Origin: Albula goreensis
Lineage: Eukaryota; Chordata; Actinopteri; Albuliformes; Albulidae
Length of the DNA stretch: 64,000 nucleotides
NCBI GenBank assembly: GCA_022829145.1
Contig: CM040745.1
Span: forward strand, 25,698,906 to 25,762,905
Reading direction: 5' to 3'
Positions 48,561 through 62,149 of the stretch are shown here, one piece after another. Under the pieces are notes generated by a model. That model did no database searches and was not told where the DNA came from. It was given only the letters and a program-made list of their open reading frames with translations. Within the stretch, counting starts at the first letter, position 1; each line of letters opens with the position of its first letter. The position numbers and the translations under genes were made by a program.

Positions 48561-50179
48561 TCGAAAAAAGTAGCGCATTATCACTTCTTTATTATAACAC
48601 TGTTATTCAGTTGTAAATAAAGGTTTAGGTAAAATGTTGATTGAATCCTGGCCATTGATATTTGCTCTTTGTATTAAAAAATGCTGTGCCATTTGCAGAC
48701 ATTAACAAGACCTGAATGAACCAAATAGATGGCTGATTTAAAAATAAAGTCACAAATGAAATGAGTTCACCTACTCACACTATTGGTTGTCACACTGTAT
48801 CAAAGGTTGTAGAATTGTCAAAAATATACTACTGGGAAATTTTTATCTTGATGAATAAGATTTGATCAGCAGAAATATCCTATGTTGTTTACACCCAAAA
48901 CCACAAATGTATTTAGTTTGTAAAAACTAAAGAAATAGGACATAGGATGTGTAAATGACAAGACAGATGTTCAACTAGATTGCAGTAATTGAACCTGTTG
49001 GGTAGGTGAACAAATCACACATAGCTTACCTGGGTGTGCAAATGTGCCAGTACTTTTATAGCTGGTCAATTAGCCCTCTCTATAAAAATGTGTCCAGCTT
49101 CTTTTCACTTATTTATGACATGGGTTCAGATCACCATGTCTTTCATTTCAAATGATGTTTGCCGTATGGCACTTAGTATGACTTAGAACATAATGTCTAT
49201 TTTGAGTGAAGTCTATATTAGCATATGCCAGAGAGCCACAGCAGTGTTGAGTGAAGACCCTCAGCATGCAGAGGATGGCTGCTATTGCATCTAAGTGCTT
49301 TCAACACTCAGCTCAATAATTGGGATTTTTCATTTTTTTATATCTCTTGTATGTGACCTCTAATAAAGACTCCTGTGTGGTTTGTAGCCCTGTTTTTATT
49401 CCTTATCCTTTAAGATATGTGTTGTGGTCATGAGTCAAATGAATGAATACATTTTTACCTGAACAGTATTTCTAATTAGCTGGATATAAATTAAAGAGGA
49501 AAGTAGATCTGGGCACAGCCAGCCATGCCTCCATGCCCTAATGGCTGAACCCTGGTCCGACCAAAGAAAGCACACACCATATGGGTTTTCATACTTCCAC
49601 TATGAGAATCACCTTCCTTTTGCGTTCAGTAAACAATATGGCTCAGATGATGCCCAGGCATGTTTTCTGAAATGTACTCAATTGTTATTTTTTCCTTTTT
49701 GTGTTTTTCTGTTTCATAGAAGGAAGACTAAAGGTTGTGAAATAAAATGAAAAAAGGCTTTAACATTTTGCATGTCTTTGAAATGCCAGAAAAGAGAGCA
49801 AACAGGGTAGTCGTTTCTGGTTACATAGATAAAGTGTGTATGTGGCCCTTTCACTCTGAGGAAGGATTAATTGTAGGAAGTGGGGAGTAAAGTTAACATA
49901 GTCCTTCATCTTCATTTTTTCCATCTTGTATCATCATCACAATGTCTGGTATTGCTGTAGTGCTATATCTGACCAGAGGGATCGAGCTCAGTGTATATTA
50001 GTGCTTTATATAATCAGCACATGATAAAGGAAAGTATTTTGTGATTGTGTCACTTGCTATTCCTGCAGTTGCATGCAAGATAATCTAGCAGTATTCTGAG
50101 TGACATTACACTGCAAAAAAATATAAAAGACCTTCAATACTATATAATTGCATACAAGCAAACAAGAATTTGTACATGC

Positions 50180-50580
50180 TTGTGTTTGGGTGTGCATGTG
50201 CATGTGCATGTGATGGTTTTTGGCCCTGGCCAAGATGCAATGCTGAAAATTAAAGGTATGCTCAGCTGGGTCAGGGTCAAGCTAATAGGAATGCTAGTGC
50301 TCTGTAAGGACATGGCAGCCCCTTTCAACAGCACGGATGTGGCGTAGCGGGAGAAATGCGGCGGCAGATAGAGCAGAGCCCCAGAAATGCTTGCGTGCTG
50401 ACAGCTATCCTGCGGTGTTGTCACAGCAGGAAGACATCAGTTGGAGAAACAGATAGCAAGCATGCAGGGAGTCTGGTCAGCAGTGTGGACAGAGGCTCAC
50501 AGGCTTATGAGTGGCCCCCGGGTCACAGCGTTCCCACCGCTACCACAGGCAGACCAGCCTCAGTGCTGTAATTAATAAAA
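50180..50580. other. candidate intronic enhancer, GC-richer
   Basis: One of the GC-richest intronic blocks outside the promoter. CpGs cluster at 50333-50371 (including GGCGTAGCGGGAG and GCGGCGGCAG) and at 50395-50412 and 50519-50539. It ends in a GCTGTAATTAATAAAAGC homeodomain-type core. Overlapping frames on opposite strands (94 and 71 codons) argue against either being real. A conserved enhancer is the best guess. Confidence 0.38.
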
Positions 50581-51329
50581 GCAAGGAACAAAGAGCAAAT
50601 CAACTCCCTTCACTAAACAATCACTGCACTCAAAATCCCATTTAGCAAATACTTTTTATTTCATGACAATTCATTTTCAATTATTGGGCTGGCCTTTTTT
50701 ATGGATTTTTCTTAATGTGACTCCCTTTTTCTTGCAAAGCAAGATTTTTAAATCCTTATCTCAAGATTGTTGTCCCACAAAGGTTTCCTCTTAAAATAAG
50801 AAACATACTCTTGTGTCTTTTTTCATTGTACTTAGAAAAATAAGCTTTTACATTCCTATTTTAAAACAAACAATGTTCAGTGGAGGACAGAACATCTTAA
50901 CTACAATTATATTTTGTGGTTTAAATCTGCATGTACTCGGGCACCCACTACATGAATTAGAATACAGACTATTATATATAGTTATCACTATACTGTTATC
51001 GTAAATTGATATATAACATGCATAGTATACTGTAAAAAGAAAAGTAAGGAATGCCCTTTAAGGACTCTTGCTGTCATTGTGGTAGACTGCTCCTCTGAAG
51101 CAGTAGCTTAATAACATCTTTCTGCTAAGTGATTGCTTATGTTTGTCAGGAGCAGGACTTCACAAGCATAAACCTTTGCTTAACTTTAGTGATCAGTCAT
51201 GTCAGGAATGTCGTATGCTTAAAAGGAAATTGTACATGATTGCTGAAGATCTTTGATGGAGATGTGTCTACTTGCGATCATAATGATAAATGTGAGTGTT
51301 TTTCAATAAAAAGGATGTCACGTTCAGTC

Positions 51330-51740
51330 ACCCACTCAGTGCTCTTTAACATATCTGGGAGAGGACTGCATCTGAGGGGGCTGGGTGGCACTGAGGGCTT
51401 AAATGAGAGTAAATGACTAAAAGGAATGAATCAGCCCTGTCTTTGCATCACTTCAAAGTGTGCTACCATTTTTGCCATAAAAAGGCACAGTGTGACATAT
51501 TCGCTGCTTTGTTTCACACTGCTAACTGTATTTAATTTCACATCTTATCGGCCCTGCTTTGTCTGTCTGCAAGTTACTCCGGAGTCAAAGCGACCCCTGG
51601 AGATAAACTCTGTCAGACTCCTGGGTGATTTATTAAATTCTGATTTCTGTGAAGGACTTTAATGTCGGGGGAGAGAGAAAATACATTGCAGGTGTCGGCC
51701 AGCTCCGGGCGGTGTTTGTACTCCATTACAGTCTCTAAAG
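51330..51740. other. candidate intronic enhancer
   Basis: Unique block with CpGs near 51501, 51550, 51582, 51591, 51666, 51696 and 51707-51711, a GTGATTTATTAAATTCTGAT core near 51624, and a purine-rich end. A 78-codon + frame (51426-51662) ends in a plausible-looking peptide (PLEINSVRLLGDLLNSDFCE) but has no family match that I know. Regulatory DNA is favoured. Confidence 0.35.
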
Positions 51741-52949
51741 GTAAATGCAAAAAAAGAGCAAAATGGGGGTGAAAAAGCAATTTGGGATTTTCTGTTTTTG
51801 TTGCTGGAAAATAGTTGTTTGTTTTTTTCCCCCTTTCTCCAGCCTTACATTTATATTCTAGCGCTACTTGTTTTGATCAGTGCCCTTGTGCTCTTTTAAT
51901 CATCTCTAAACTATTCAGAATGGTTTTATTTCTATGCAAATACAGCTTGAAATTACTACATAGGTACACGTCTATAAGTGGCCCTGACCCTCAATCCAAA
52001 TCCATTAGGGAAATCGACTAACATAATAGCCATTGTTATTGTAATTCAATTTGAGTAAATTCTGACTCGGAGTTACTGTGGGTTGCATCACTTTTTTTCT
52101 TCTTTCAGCCACACTTGTCACCCAGCCATCTATTTAGCAAGACGTTTTAAATCATTTGAAGTTCAGTAGATTAGATAGCTTTTCTAAATATAAACTGCTG
52201 AAATATTAATAATAGTCATTGAAGATTAGTGAAATTTTTGCAAATGTTTATGGCATGTCTGTTTAACTGCTGTTATGTATGGATATGAGGAAGTCTTTAC
52301 CATGAGAATATGTCAATTATATTGATATATATTGACTATATTATCATAACATGGATCCTGAAAGAAAACTAAACATTTTCATTTTCTGTACTTGCTTAAT
52401 TAATGAGTCTTGTATGCGCTTAATATCCCTTTGTTTTGGTTCAATGTTTGCAAGCTGTTTCAGTGCTGTTAATGTGTAAACTGGCACTAATATTTCTCTC
52501 AAAATGGTTCCCTAAAATATTTTACCTCTTAGAAATCATTGCACTTTTTGAAAGTGTCTTGACAGGAAAAATTGAACAAATATCTTGAACACTTCACTGT
52601 TTGCCGATGTAAACGCACCATTTAACTTTGTAGATAATTAAACATGCCAGGCGTCACATTTCAAACCAGGGTCACATAACTGTTTGCTTTTGTGGAAAGC
52701 CAGTAATAGATGGAGAACACCATTCATAAAAGCAATGTGTTACTTAGTTTATGGTTATCATGTGAAGCGAAGTATGATTATGCTGTATGCTAATATTCAC
52801 AGAGGCAATTCCAGGCTTTGCTCCCTTTCTTCCATCCTGCATCCCAAAAGAGCTCTTTGTTCTACAGTGCTTCCATTCTCCAGAGCCCCTGAACAGATGA
52901 TAAAGCGTTATGAATTTCACATATTTATTTATTGCTTGCATTGAAGCAC

Positions 52950-53360
52950 TTAATAGAACACACTGGGCCGTGATGCATGAAGTTCTTCAGGAGACTGGTT
53001 GGCTCGCCTGTCTGAGGGCGGCAGTGTAAGAGGAGGAATTCTGGGAAACAGGGCAGCTAAATCACCCGGTTAACTCGTCAAGGATCACCTGCTCACTCTC
53101 CCTGCCTGATCTCAATGGAAACCAGGGCAGTTCCCTTTTGAACAGGATCTCAGCAACGTCTCCTGTGATATCTTCAGCGTCTCACGTTCTCCCATTGTTC
53201 CCTGCTAGTCAGCATCTTTTGTCTTTGCCTCTGATTTGTCTTTTGATCTGTGCCAGTGATTTATCTGCGTGGAGTCGTTTTCTCACAATTCCCCCTCAGG
53301 AAGTTTGGAATGAGTCTCCAGTAACCTTGCCGGAGCCAAACCAAGCTTGATCATTCAAGA
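52950..53360. other. candidate intronic conserved block
   Basis: The first 150 bases carry CpGs (52969, 53005, 53019, 53065, 53078) and unique sequence; the rest is pyrimidine-rich on the + strand. No repeat recognised. The 70-codon + frame starting at 53138 is Ser/Leu-rich and looks like chance in a pyrimidine-rich stretch. Confidence 0.28.
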
Positions 53361-55859
53361 AGAAATAGATAGCTGTTTTTCCCCTTGAAATTTCCCCCTC
53401 CTCGCCACCCCAAAAAACACAAGAAAGACTCATTTTTGATATTGTTTTACAGCAGCCATATTTATTATGTATGACTAGCAGAATGCAATTTTTACTGTAT
53501 TTACTATGACAATTACAATGACTACTACTACCTCTGACTATCACTGCAGTTAGACATAGTAAAGGCAAGCCTTATTTTCTTCTGGAACACATGCCACAAA
53601 CACTACCTGCCCAGTAGCCATTCTGTATCCTACATCCAGTTGCAGAAAACACCAGGAGATGTTTGGCAGAAGATTGTAATGTCTTTGGACTGCAACAGTT
53701 TTCCCTCTGTTTGCCTGGTTAAAAGCGCTGCAGGTTGGAGGGATTGGAGTTGACAACCCTGAGGGTATTAGATCTGTTTGCCTTCTCCCTTTTTTTCCAC
53801 TTGTGCGGGGCTGCAGCTGTCTGAGTCTCCTCCTGCCAGCTGTCATTTTAGAAGGCTCTCCATAAACATCTCCACACACCACCTGCTTCCCAGTGGGAGA
53901 ATAGGTACATGTTCTAAAAGTTTGAACAAGGTAGAGAGGGAGACAGGTGTAGCCTGTGTTATGCTTTCAAGTGGACCAGATAGGCCCAAATGAAGCTTTT
54001 ATTGAGTGCCAGTGTTCTCTCTCCCTTAATGGTTGATCCCGGTAAATGGAAATTTTAATGAGGCGGTGTTGTGTTTCAAAAATGCAATCTAGGATGTTCG
54101 GTGCAAAGACGATTACAGTTTGAATGAATTAATAAGCAATACATGTTTGCAGCTCCTACCTTATCCTCTTTCCTGGCTTCTCACATCTCTTTGAGTACAT
54201 TTAAAATTACTCGTATTTTAGTCACCTCGACATATTCAGCAAACTTATAAGTGCAATATGTTGTTGTAGTTACAGAGCACTTATACTCTCTGGTGCTGTG
54301 TGAATATTTTCTCCTTGTTCAGGTAATACAGCAAAGCCTTGTCTTGGCAATCATTCTAGTTCTGTGCAACCTTCTGTCTATCAATGAAATAAGAGAAGTG
54401 AAAAAAAACAACAGGAGCTATCTTAGAGTTTTCCCTTTGTTTTAGAAGTACCAAATTAGAACATAAAATAATGTGACAGGTAAACAAAGTGCAATTGACA
54501 ATTTTATGAGCTTTCAAATTATAGAACAATATAATCAAATTGAGTGTTCTTATTGGGCATTGTTTCTGATTGTAAGTAAATATAGTTTCCAGATAAGTTA
54601 TCGTACATTGGTGATAAGAGGTACGTAGAGGTGGGTGAAGGTGTTTGGTCATAATGTTCATTTATGCAGAGTGAAGCTTTGATCCTTGAGTCTGTCGTAG
54701 CAGCAGTTTGCTTTATATATCAGGAGAATGGTTTGATGGCCTGACATATGCTGACAAGGTTTGTTTAACTTTCCTTCCATGATTCACCATACTACATTGT
54801 CAATTTGCTGACATTATCTAAATAAGAAATATTAAAACTAATTAAAGAATTGTCTCTCAAAAATTTATGATAAGGTGTTTTTTGGCTTTCAGGATCATTT
54901 CTTTTAACCTGATGTCTGTCTTACTGTTGCAACACTGGCCACAGTGTGCTCTTTGTACAGGAAATTATGAAAGGATTACACCCATATCATTTGCACAATG
55001 AAGTTTCAGGCAGTCTTTGTGTGGCTATCTGCCTCACAGTGAGTGACGGTTAATGGGATTAAACAATTGACCAATAAAGACTTTTCTTTTTTGTTTTTAA
55101 AGATTAAATTTGATGTGCTATATGGATGTCTGAATTAAATTATAATTCATGTTCTAATTTGTCCATTCTGTGAACCATGTCATGATGCACTAAAAATTCA
55201 GTATTGTAGTGGCAGTAATAACTTCTTTACACTGCAACATTGCAAATGTGTCTGCACACAGACTGTAAGCATTCTGTCATAAACCTGTACTCCTATCCAT
55301 GATGCGCTGTACCAGAAATGTAATGCTCATTTTGCTTGCCATTTGTACATTTCAATAATCAGAATGGATATTGCTGATCTAAGCACATTGAAATATTTTA
55401 TTATTGTATTAAAAATATCTTCAGCATTGTTGTTGTTGGTTTTTCTCAGAGTATATGAGCCAATAAGTTATGAGAGCTTCAAGAGGCAAAAGTCAGAGGC
55501 AACCACTATGATTTATAACATACTGAAAGAAAAAACAAACAAAATAAACTCCTGGAAAAGTCATGTCCTCTCACTTCAGATGGTCCATGGCAATTAACTA
55601 AAGCATAAACCACATAGTTAGATGGAAGGTCAGCACACTGTTGAGACACTTCTTCATTTCAATTGCTGTAAGTTTCACCACAGATTGTGCAAACGTTAGT
55701 GGAGTAGCACTGGTCTCTGTCAAGGCCAATGAAGCAACAAAACATATGGCTTACCTGTTGAGATAAAGGGGTCATTTTTTTCTTGATAACATACATAAAT
55801 CAGTGCTCAGATTTTAAAAGAAAACATACAGGCATATGTCAGAGAAAAAAGGGACGTTC

Positions 55860-56650
55860 TAGATTTCACTTCGACTGACTCCTGTTCGGCTTTTAAGAGG
55901 CCCCAGGCAACTAGAAGGCATCAAGGACACCTGGGTGAGATTTTATTAAAGTATGAAATGAGAGGTCACACATTCCCTTCCCTCACATGACATCCCGCTG
56001 CTCGCTTTCTTTTCCTGCCTATTCTCCTCGGCAAGGCGTTTGATGAGTTATCCATGAAAGTGTTTTTCATTAATCCCCTTAGGGACCGCTGCATTGCTCT
56101 TTCCGTAGCAGATACAAATTTAATTCCTGATGTGTCTGTTAGATGCGCGCCATGTCCGTCAGGTCTTTTAATTAATGGCACCTCAGAGTATTTATCTGAA
56201 ATTCAGGACCTCGTGCTAGACAACGGGATTGTTCAGAGGTGGATTTTTGGTGAAGCTAGCTTGCATGGTGACAAGATTGTGATTGAGTGGACTTTTAAAA
56301 GACACACAATATGTGCAATTGATGAAGCTTACGAGTTTTAAATGTTCAAATTTTTTCAAGTAATGAGCTGCTCCTTTCTTGGAAAGTGCCATTTATATTG
56401 TATAATGTCGCTGCTTTTCATGACTTCCGCTGTTATTAAATACAAGGGGCCAGAAGAACATATTACATTTATATTAAAGCAATGCAGGGAATCCCCCCAA
56501 AAGCAGCATTTTCAACAGAGGGGTTTTATCAGAACATTTGAACTGTCACAGCAGACTAGCTGGCTTGCAGTGCCAAGTTCATCTGAATTTATTAGCTGCA
56601 CAGTGTCATTGTCAGCTCGTTATCAAGACAGGCACAGCCAATTCTGACTA
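55860..56650 (+). other. intronic conserved-like block with long open frame
   Basis: The block has many retained CpGs (55871, 55885, 55995-56005, 56029, 56037, 56088, 56104, 56145-56158, 56213, 56224), homeodomain cores and no repeat. The + frame that contains ATG 56054 is open from about 55990 to TAA 56339-56341. It then continues in the same frame from ATG 56342 to 56647. The first part reads MKVFFINPLRDRCIALSVAD, a plausible globular sequence, but I recognise no family. A highly conserved enhancer that happens to lack stops is the more likely reading; an unannotated exon or retrocopy cannot be excluded. Confidence 0.35.
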
Positions 56651-57649
56651 ACTGGCACCTTCCTGTATTGCAGTCAGTTTGTGAGATACTGTAACAGCAG
56701 TTTTTTTTTCTTGGTTTACTGATACCATATAACTTGGCAGTTGATGGCAGTAAAATATTGATGGCTTTAAAGTGATACCATCACAGATCACAGAGCTCAC
56801 TAATAGAAATATGCTGTTGCCATGTGTGGAACAGGTTTGAGGTTGTGAGAAAAACGTGAGACAGTGATTTGGAACGTAGTAATGCCACAATAAGGAAATG
56901 TCATAAGATCTTAAAAGCACAGTCTGCGGCTACATTCAATGCCAGTATTTTTTTCTTAATAGATATGCTTGAACGTTAATAGGTGTTTGCATGCTGTTAA
57001 TAAAGTTGTTTTTTCTAAGTCGCTTGCATGTCTCCTCACTGGCAGCTAATTTGTATGCTGCTCTTTATGCTTCTGTTTGGGCTAGCTTTAAGTACCACAA
57101 AGCCTTTAATTGTGAGGTTTTACATTTTGCAATTAAAATCTACCCTTCTTGCTCTGAGCAATGAATGATGAGCCTTTGATGTTCTTTAATCAGTTGAGAT
57201 GTATTGTATTTTAAGGAGCATAAAGATGCAAGATACATTTCTGATTTTGAATTGACATACCCTTCTACCTTTGAAGATGATAGAATTTCTTGCTTAAAGC
57301 ATTGAAATTCAGTCCCTTTAAACCCCTCTAGATAATATTGATTTTTATCTATGATTCAAAAGTGGACAAACAGGATTATAGATGGCTCATTTACAGCTCT
57401 GTATGCCCAAGAATGCAAAAAGAGAAACTGTTTAATTAAATGTATAAAACAGTGCAGCATATATTTAGTCACTTCATGTATAGTCATGTAGGTTTGACAT
57501 TTTAAGTTCCAAATGCATTATGGGGGACAGTCACCGTTATTAAAGGAGTGATAATTACAGTGGACACCATTTTGTATCCTGACTGTATTTTCACTAAGAT
57601 TCCAGATAGATGAAAAGATCTTAAGGATGTCTTCAGTTTCTACATCCTC

Positions 57650-57960
57650 TGTAGTGCTCTCATGATGATATCTTATGCGTAGTAATCCTACACATGTAAT
57701 TTGCATTGGAGTTAAAAAAAAAAGGTCTCCATGGTTTTCTCTTGTGTTGGTCCCTGTTCCATCCATTCTTATGCAAATGAAAGCATATGTGACGTGTAAA
57801 TTAGCTCATGGCTATTGGCCTGAACCATTTTCTTTTGAGAAATGGGTGAAGAATGTCAAAACAAATACACAAACGCCTCAACGTGATGCAGCCACTCAAG
57901 TGGGAATGATTGGCCTCGTCTTTTTTTCTTTGGCCGCTTTTGTCCATTGAATATTCCATT
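57650..57960. other. candidate intronic enhancer
   Basis: Two perfect POU octamers lie 72 bases apart (57699-57706 and 57771-57778). CpGs occur at about 57678, 57792, 57872, 57880, 57918 and 57935. The block has no repeat. Short conflicting frames only. Function inferred from motifs. Confidence 0.33.
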
Positions 57961-58969
57961 ATCATCAGACATTTTGTAAATATTCGTTATGGACAAAATC
58001 TAATATGCAATGCTCAGCAAAACCGTATTTACAGGAAACAATTGAGATTAGTTACATGACAACTGTGATTCACACAGACCAAGATTTCTTCATTTATTTT
58101 TCTGTCTCTTTTTAATGTTGTTGTTAAATGTGAAAGTTTTGCTCTGTGAATTTGCCATGACTACTCTGCAAAAGTGATAATTATTCAAAGTTGATAACGG
58201 TTGGTAAATAAATGAAATAAACTGTGTGTGACCACACTTATGAAAGAGAGCCTCTTCAGTTTGTCCCTTATTTTTTCCTTAACTGCACAGCAGTGGCTTG
58301 TTAATAAACTATCACTGCACAAACTGATTCCCATTCTGAGAGCATACTGTAGCACTGTACACCCGTACATGTCATCCTGTCTATACAGATTTATTTGTAG
58401 TGTAGTATAATCAATCCTCATACTTTTACCAGTGTATAATTTAAGATAACCACATGTAATTCATTTGATACATTTTGTAGCCCCACTGCAGTTGAGGACA
58501 GTGCAATTATCGATATTACTCACAAATGCCTCTCATATAAGGAAATAGCTGCAAGGGTAGATGCACATTGGAAATGTATGTATTTATGAAAAGTGATGAA
58601 AATGCATGAAGCAAACAGATTAAGATATTATCAGGCAATCTACTGTACTTGACCATTAATATTCATTTGTCTTATGTCATGTTTTTCAAGTATGCCCTTG
58701 TTATTATCATTACAAATATGACTCACTATTACATATTGATATGTATTATTTAATATTAAATTGTGATTGACCATGGCTGTGTTGGCTGTATGAAAATAAA
58801 GACTTTTTCCCTATAGTAATTTTTGTAAACAGTAAAAAATGTTTACTAAACACTTGGTTCCGTAGAGTTCAAGTGGAAGCAAATACTTCTGATTAACAAA
58901 ATATATATACCACATATATCTGACATGGACAGATACATTTGGCCTCTTGATTAGTGCTGATTTTCACCA

Positions 58970-59210
58970 TCTGTTAATGGTTACCGAGGATTTAGCCCTG
59001 ACTGAACACCATAGCTGCTAAATTCGTGCAGTTCCTGGAAACAGAGATCTCTCAGCAAGCAAATTAACAGGAGCAGGGATTCGGCAATAATGGAGCCGCT
59101 CGGCTTTTGTTTCCCTGTGACAGATGGACAGTGTGTGCTCAAATTGAATTCAGCTTTAATTGCATTGTGCCGTTTAAAATTTATCTGCTTCACAGATTTT
59201 GTTTACAGGT
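58970..59210. other. candidate intronic enhancer
   Basis: Compact unique block with CpGs near 58984, 59025, 59082, 59097, 59101 and 59171 and with SOX/homeodomain-like cores (CGGCAATAATGG near 59082, AGCTTTAATTGC near 59152). No repeat or coding signature. Inference from texture. Confidence 0.33.
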
Positions 59211-61479
59211 TTATGGGATTCTGAAATGTCTATGAGATTTTTTTCTTTTCCCTCTTGCAATAGAGAGAGATAAAGCACACTGTAATTCTTTGAGGCTGTG
59301 GTATTCATTACCACTCTCTGCCCTCCAGGGGAAAACGTTCAATAGGGCAGATAGATTTTTTTTCCCAAACATACACTTAACTGATACATAAGATTGCAAA
59401 TGTGGGCATTGTAACGCCTGCCTGCTCACACACACAATGCACATATCAGGGGTCGCTGAGCAGAATATAATCACATCTCTGTCTCCTTGTGGATTTTTAA
59501 AAAATGTTCTTACACTCAGTTATGTGCACTTTTATGCATCAGTTCTATTGTATTTGGCAAAAGTCACAAAAGTGTTAATTTTTTTTAAATTTCATTATTG
59601 ACATATTATTGAGTGTTGATCCAAAAATAGCCTAAACATAACCAAAATACTTTGATCAGCAAAGTGCGTTATGCATAAGTAATGCATAAGTTACTGTTGC
59701 CCATTGCTTTCCCCAAAAATAATAAATCCAGGCATGCATGCAGGTCACCTGAAGCGTCATTGAAGTTTTGGATAAAGCCTGTGGGTCATTCTTGCAGAAT
59801 ATGTCACCTAAAATTCATTTACATAAACAAATATCACACTGAATTAATTTTCATCAATTTACATCAGTTTGACTGTAGTGGTGTTAATTCCTAGTTGCTT
59901 GGGCTTATGGGTACAGTCAAGATGAGCAACATGTCATTCCTATTTTGTTACTGCTGAAGAATACTGAAAAGAGCTATTTGGCTCCTACATATTTCCTGCA
60001 GTGTTACATGACAGCACAGACCACAGGTGTCCAAATGTTTGTTTCTAAAATTAGAATTCATTGGTGATGCGCAGGTTTTACCTTTGAGATTTGGCTGTTG
60101 CGTTGGGTGAGGAAGTCACAGCGATGTGGGAGGGGCTGGGCTGAGGTGCGTGGATTATGTCAGAGGGGGCTTTAGTAATCCTGAAGCTCAGGGGATAGTG
60201 GAGGCCTGTGGATCTCTTCTGCTCCACATACCTTCTGTCTGTTGTGCTAATCACACTGTTCCTGCCACATTTAGAATGTTTCTGTCTTCTCTTTGCTTCA
60301 TCCTGCTTGAAATTGTTCTCAAATAGACATTTTGTTTAATAGACATCTTCTGCATGGTCAGAAACCTTTATGGAAGCCATTACAGCGCAGCATGTTTTAG
60401 GTTTAGGTTTCCAGCTTTCCATTTTGTGAGATATGGCTATTCCACTTATAGTTGCTCTAATTCCATATAATGTAATCAATGGCTGAGAAGTTAAGGGCTC
60501 TCCTTTTTTACAACAATTTCCATAATTATGCACCCTTTCCACCCACTACTTGACAGAGGTGTGAGAATCACAGTTCTGCCAATTTGCACTCAACCTCCTA
60601 AACCTGACCTCCATTAATTCCCACTGTCCTCCTAAGCTTATGAAATGCACTTTGTAGTTATGATTTTTTTCCTGCCTCCTCTTATTTTGTATATGTAGAA
60701 CATTACCTATTTTGCCCTGCTAAGACAACCAACAACCAACTTTCTATCTAATCTTCTCTCCATGTACAAGTACGTCAGACATTAACTGCACCATCTGAGA
60801 AAGCACTACCTCAATCTGCATTTCCTTTTAAGGAGAGGCCAAGTGTAAGGATGAGTGTATTTATGGACATAGTATGTAGTGTTTCCTACTAGACTCCAAG
60901 GCCCACGAGCCCCCTCCCCCAGTCCTGCTGCTTTTCCTGCATATTTGGAAGCGCTGGTGCTTTTTACTTGTCACTACTTTACATGTCTGTTCAAAGTGTC
61001 ATGGCATCAGTGCGGACGTCCTCTGAAAGACAGCGTGACTCTCCAAACTCGAATGCTGATTTCACCTTCTAGGTATTTGTGGTGGGGCTGGTGCAGTGTG
61101 GAGTTCCAGCACCAGATTCCTCCTGTGCCCAGTGTTAAATCACCAGAATGCCTGTGTTGGGGCTGACCAGTTTTCTGTGCTGGGGAACAGACTGTGGAGC
61201 ATCACTACCCTCCTGTTTGCATTTACAAAGTTTGACCTTCAATGCTGAATATGTGTGACAGAAGGAAAACACTCCATGCTCTTTCAAGAATACTATTTAC
61301 TTTAGTAATGCATAAGTAGATGCACAGTAACTTACTTTAATTAAATTGTTCCTTATTCTGTAACTTAATCCTGACATATCAAATTCAGCCTTTTGAGTGT
61401 AAAAATAACAAGACGTTTTCAGTCTCCTGTTGTGAATCTTTACAATACAGTGTCCCCCTTTAAACAGTTTAAACCAGTT

Positions 61480-61980
61480 TTCTCGCAACAAATGGGTTTT
61501 TTGTGACCCGTGGAATGGGACAGGAAATGCTTATTTCCCATTTGCAGTCCCTGGTGTGGAGGAGGACGTGCCCTCTGTCTGCAGTTATGCTGATCTGTCC
61601 TGCCGAAGGAAAGCAATCTGCCAGACGAGAGTGACTAAAAGAGCTTTTTATAGCGCTGGTGCATTTTTCCCATTTCAGGCATGACATCACAACAATCGAG
61701 GATCATATTCAATGCCATCATCAGATAGAGACCAGCCGAGCAGTGGAGCTCCGCTCTGCAGTCTGTGGGACTAACTGCTTTCACTCTGCCTGCATGCCTC
61801 TGTCTCTGCACAAAGGGGTCTATTCAATTCAGCCGCCTCGCGCTTTGCCCTCAGCCCTTAGCTTTGACTCACTCAAGGAAATCTGATCCATTTCAGTTAT
61901 TTACACAACATATTTCTGTCAGATGCTGCTACTACTGGACTAAATATAGGGAGAGTCATGGAAGAAGTGCACTCATTAAT
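61480..61980. other. candidate intronic enhancer region
   Basis: A GC-richer unique stretch with CpGs at 61484, 61509, 61568, 61603, 61626, 61653, 61698, 61738, 61751 and 61837-61842. Frames up to 75 codons on both strands overlap. No repeat seen. Regulatory function is inferred. Confidence 0.3.
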
Positions 61981-62149
61981 TGAACAACTTGCAAGCAGTG
62001 TTAAGATTCAATCCCCCCATCAACCCCACCACCACCAAGTAAACTGGATGGTTCACAAGCATACAGCGATAATGATTTCATGGTCTGAATTAATTTTATA
62101 GGTTGATTGTGATTTGTTTCTGCTGTCCATCAGAAATGTTATAACATTC

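Noticed and set aside
53550-53882. 110-codon minus-strand frame
   Set aside because: It overlaps a + frame of similar quality and has no family pattern, so chance is likely.
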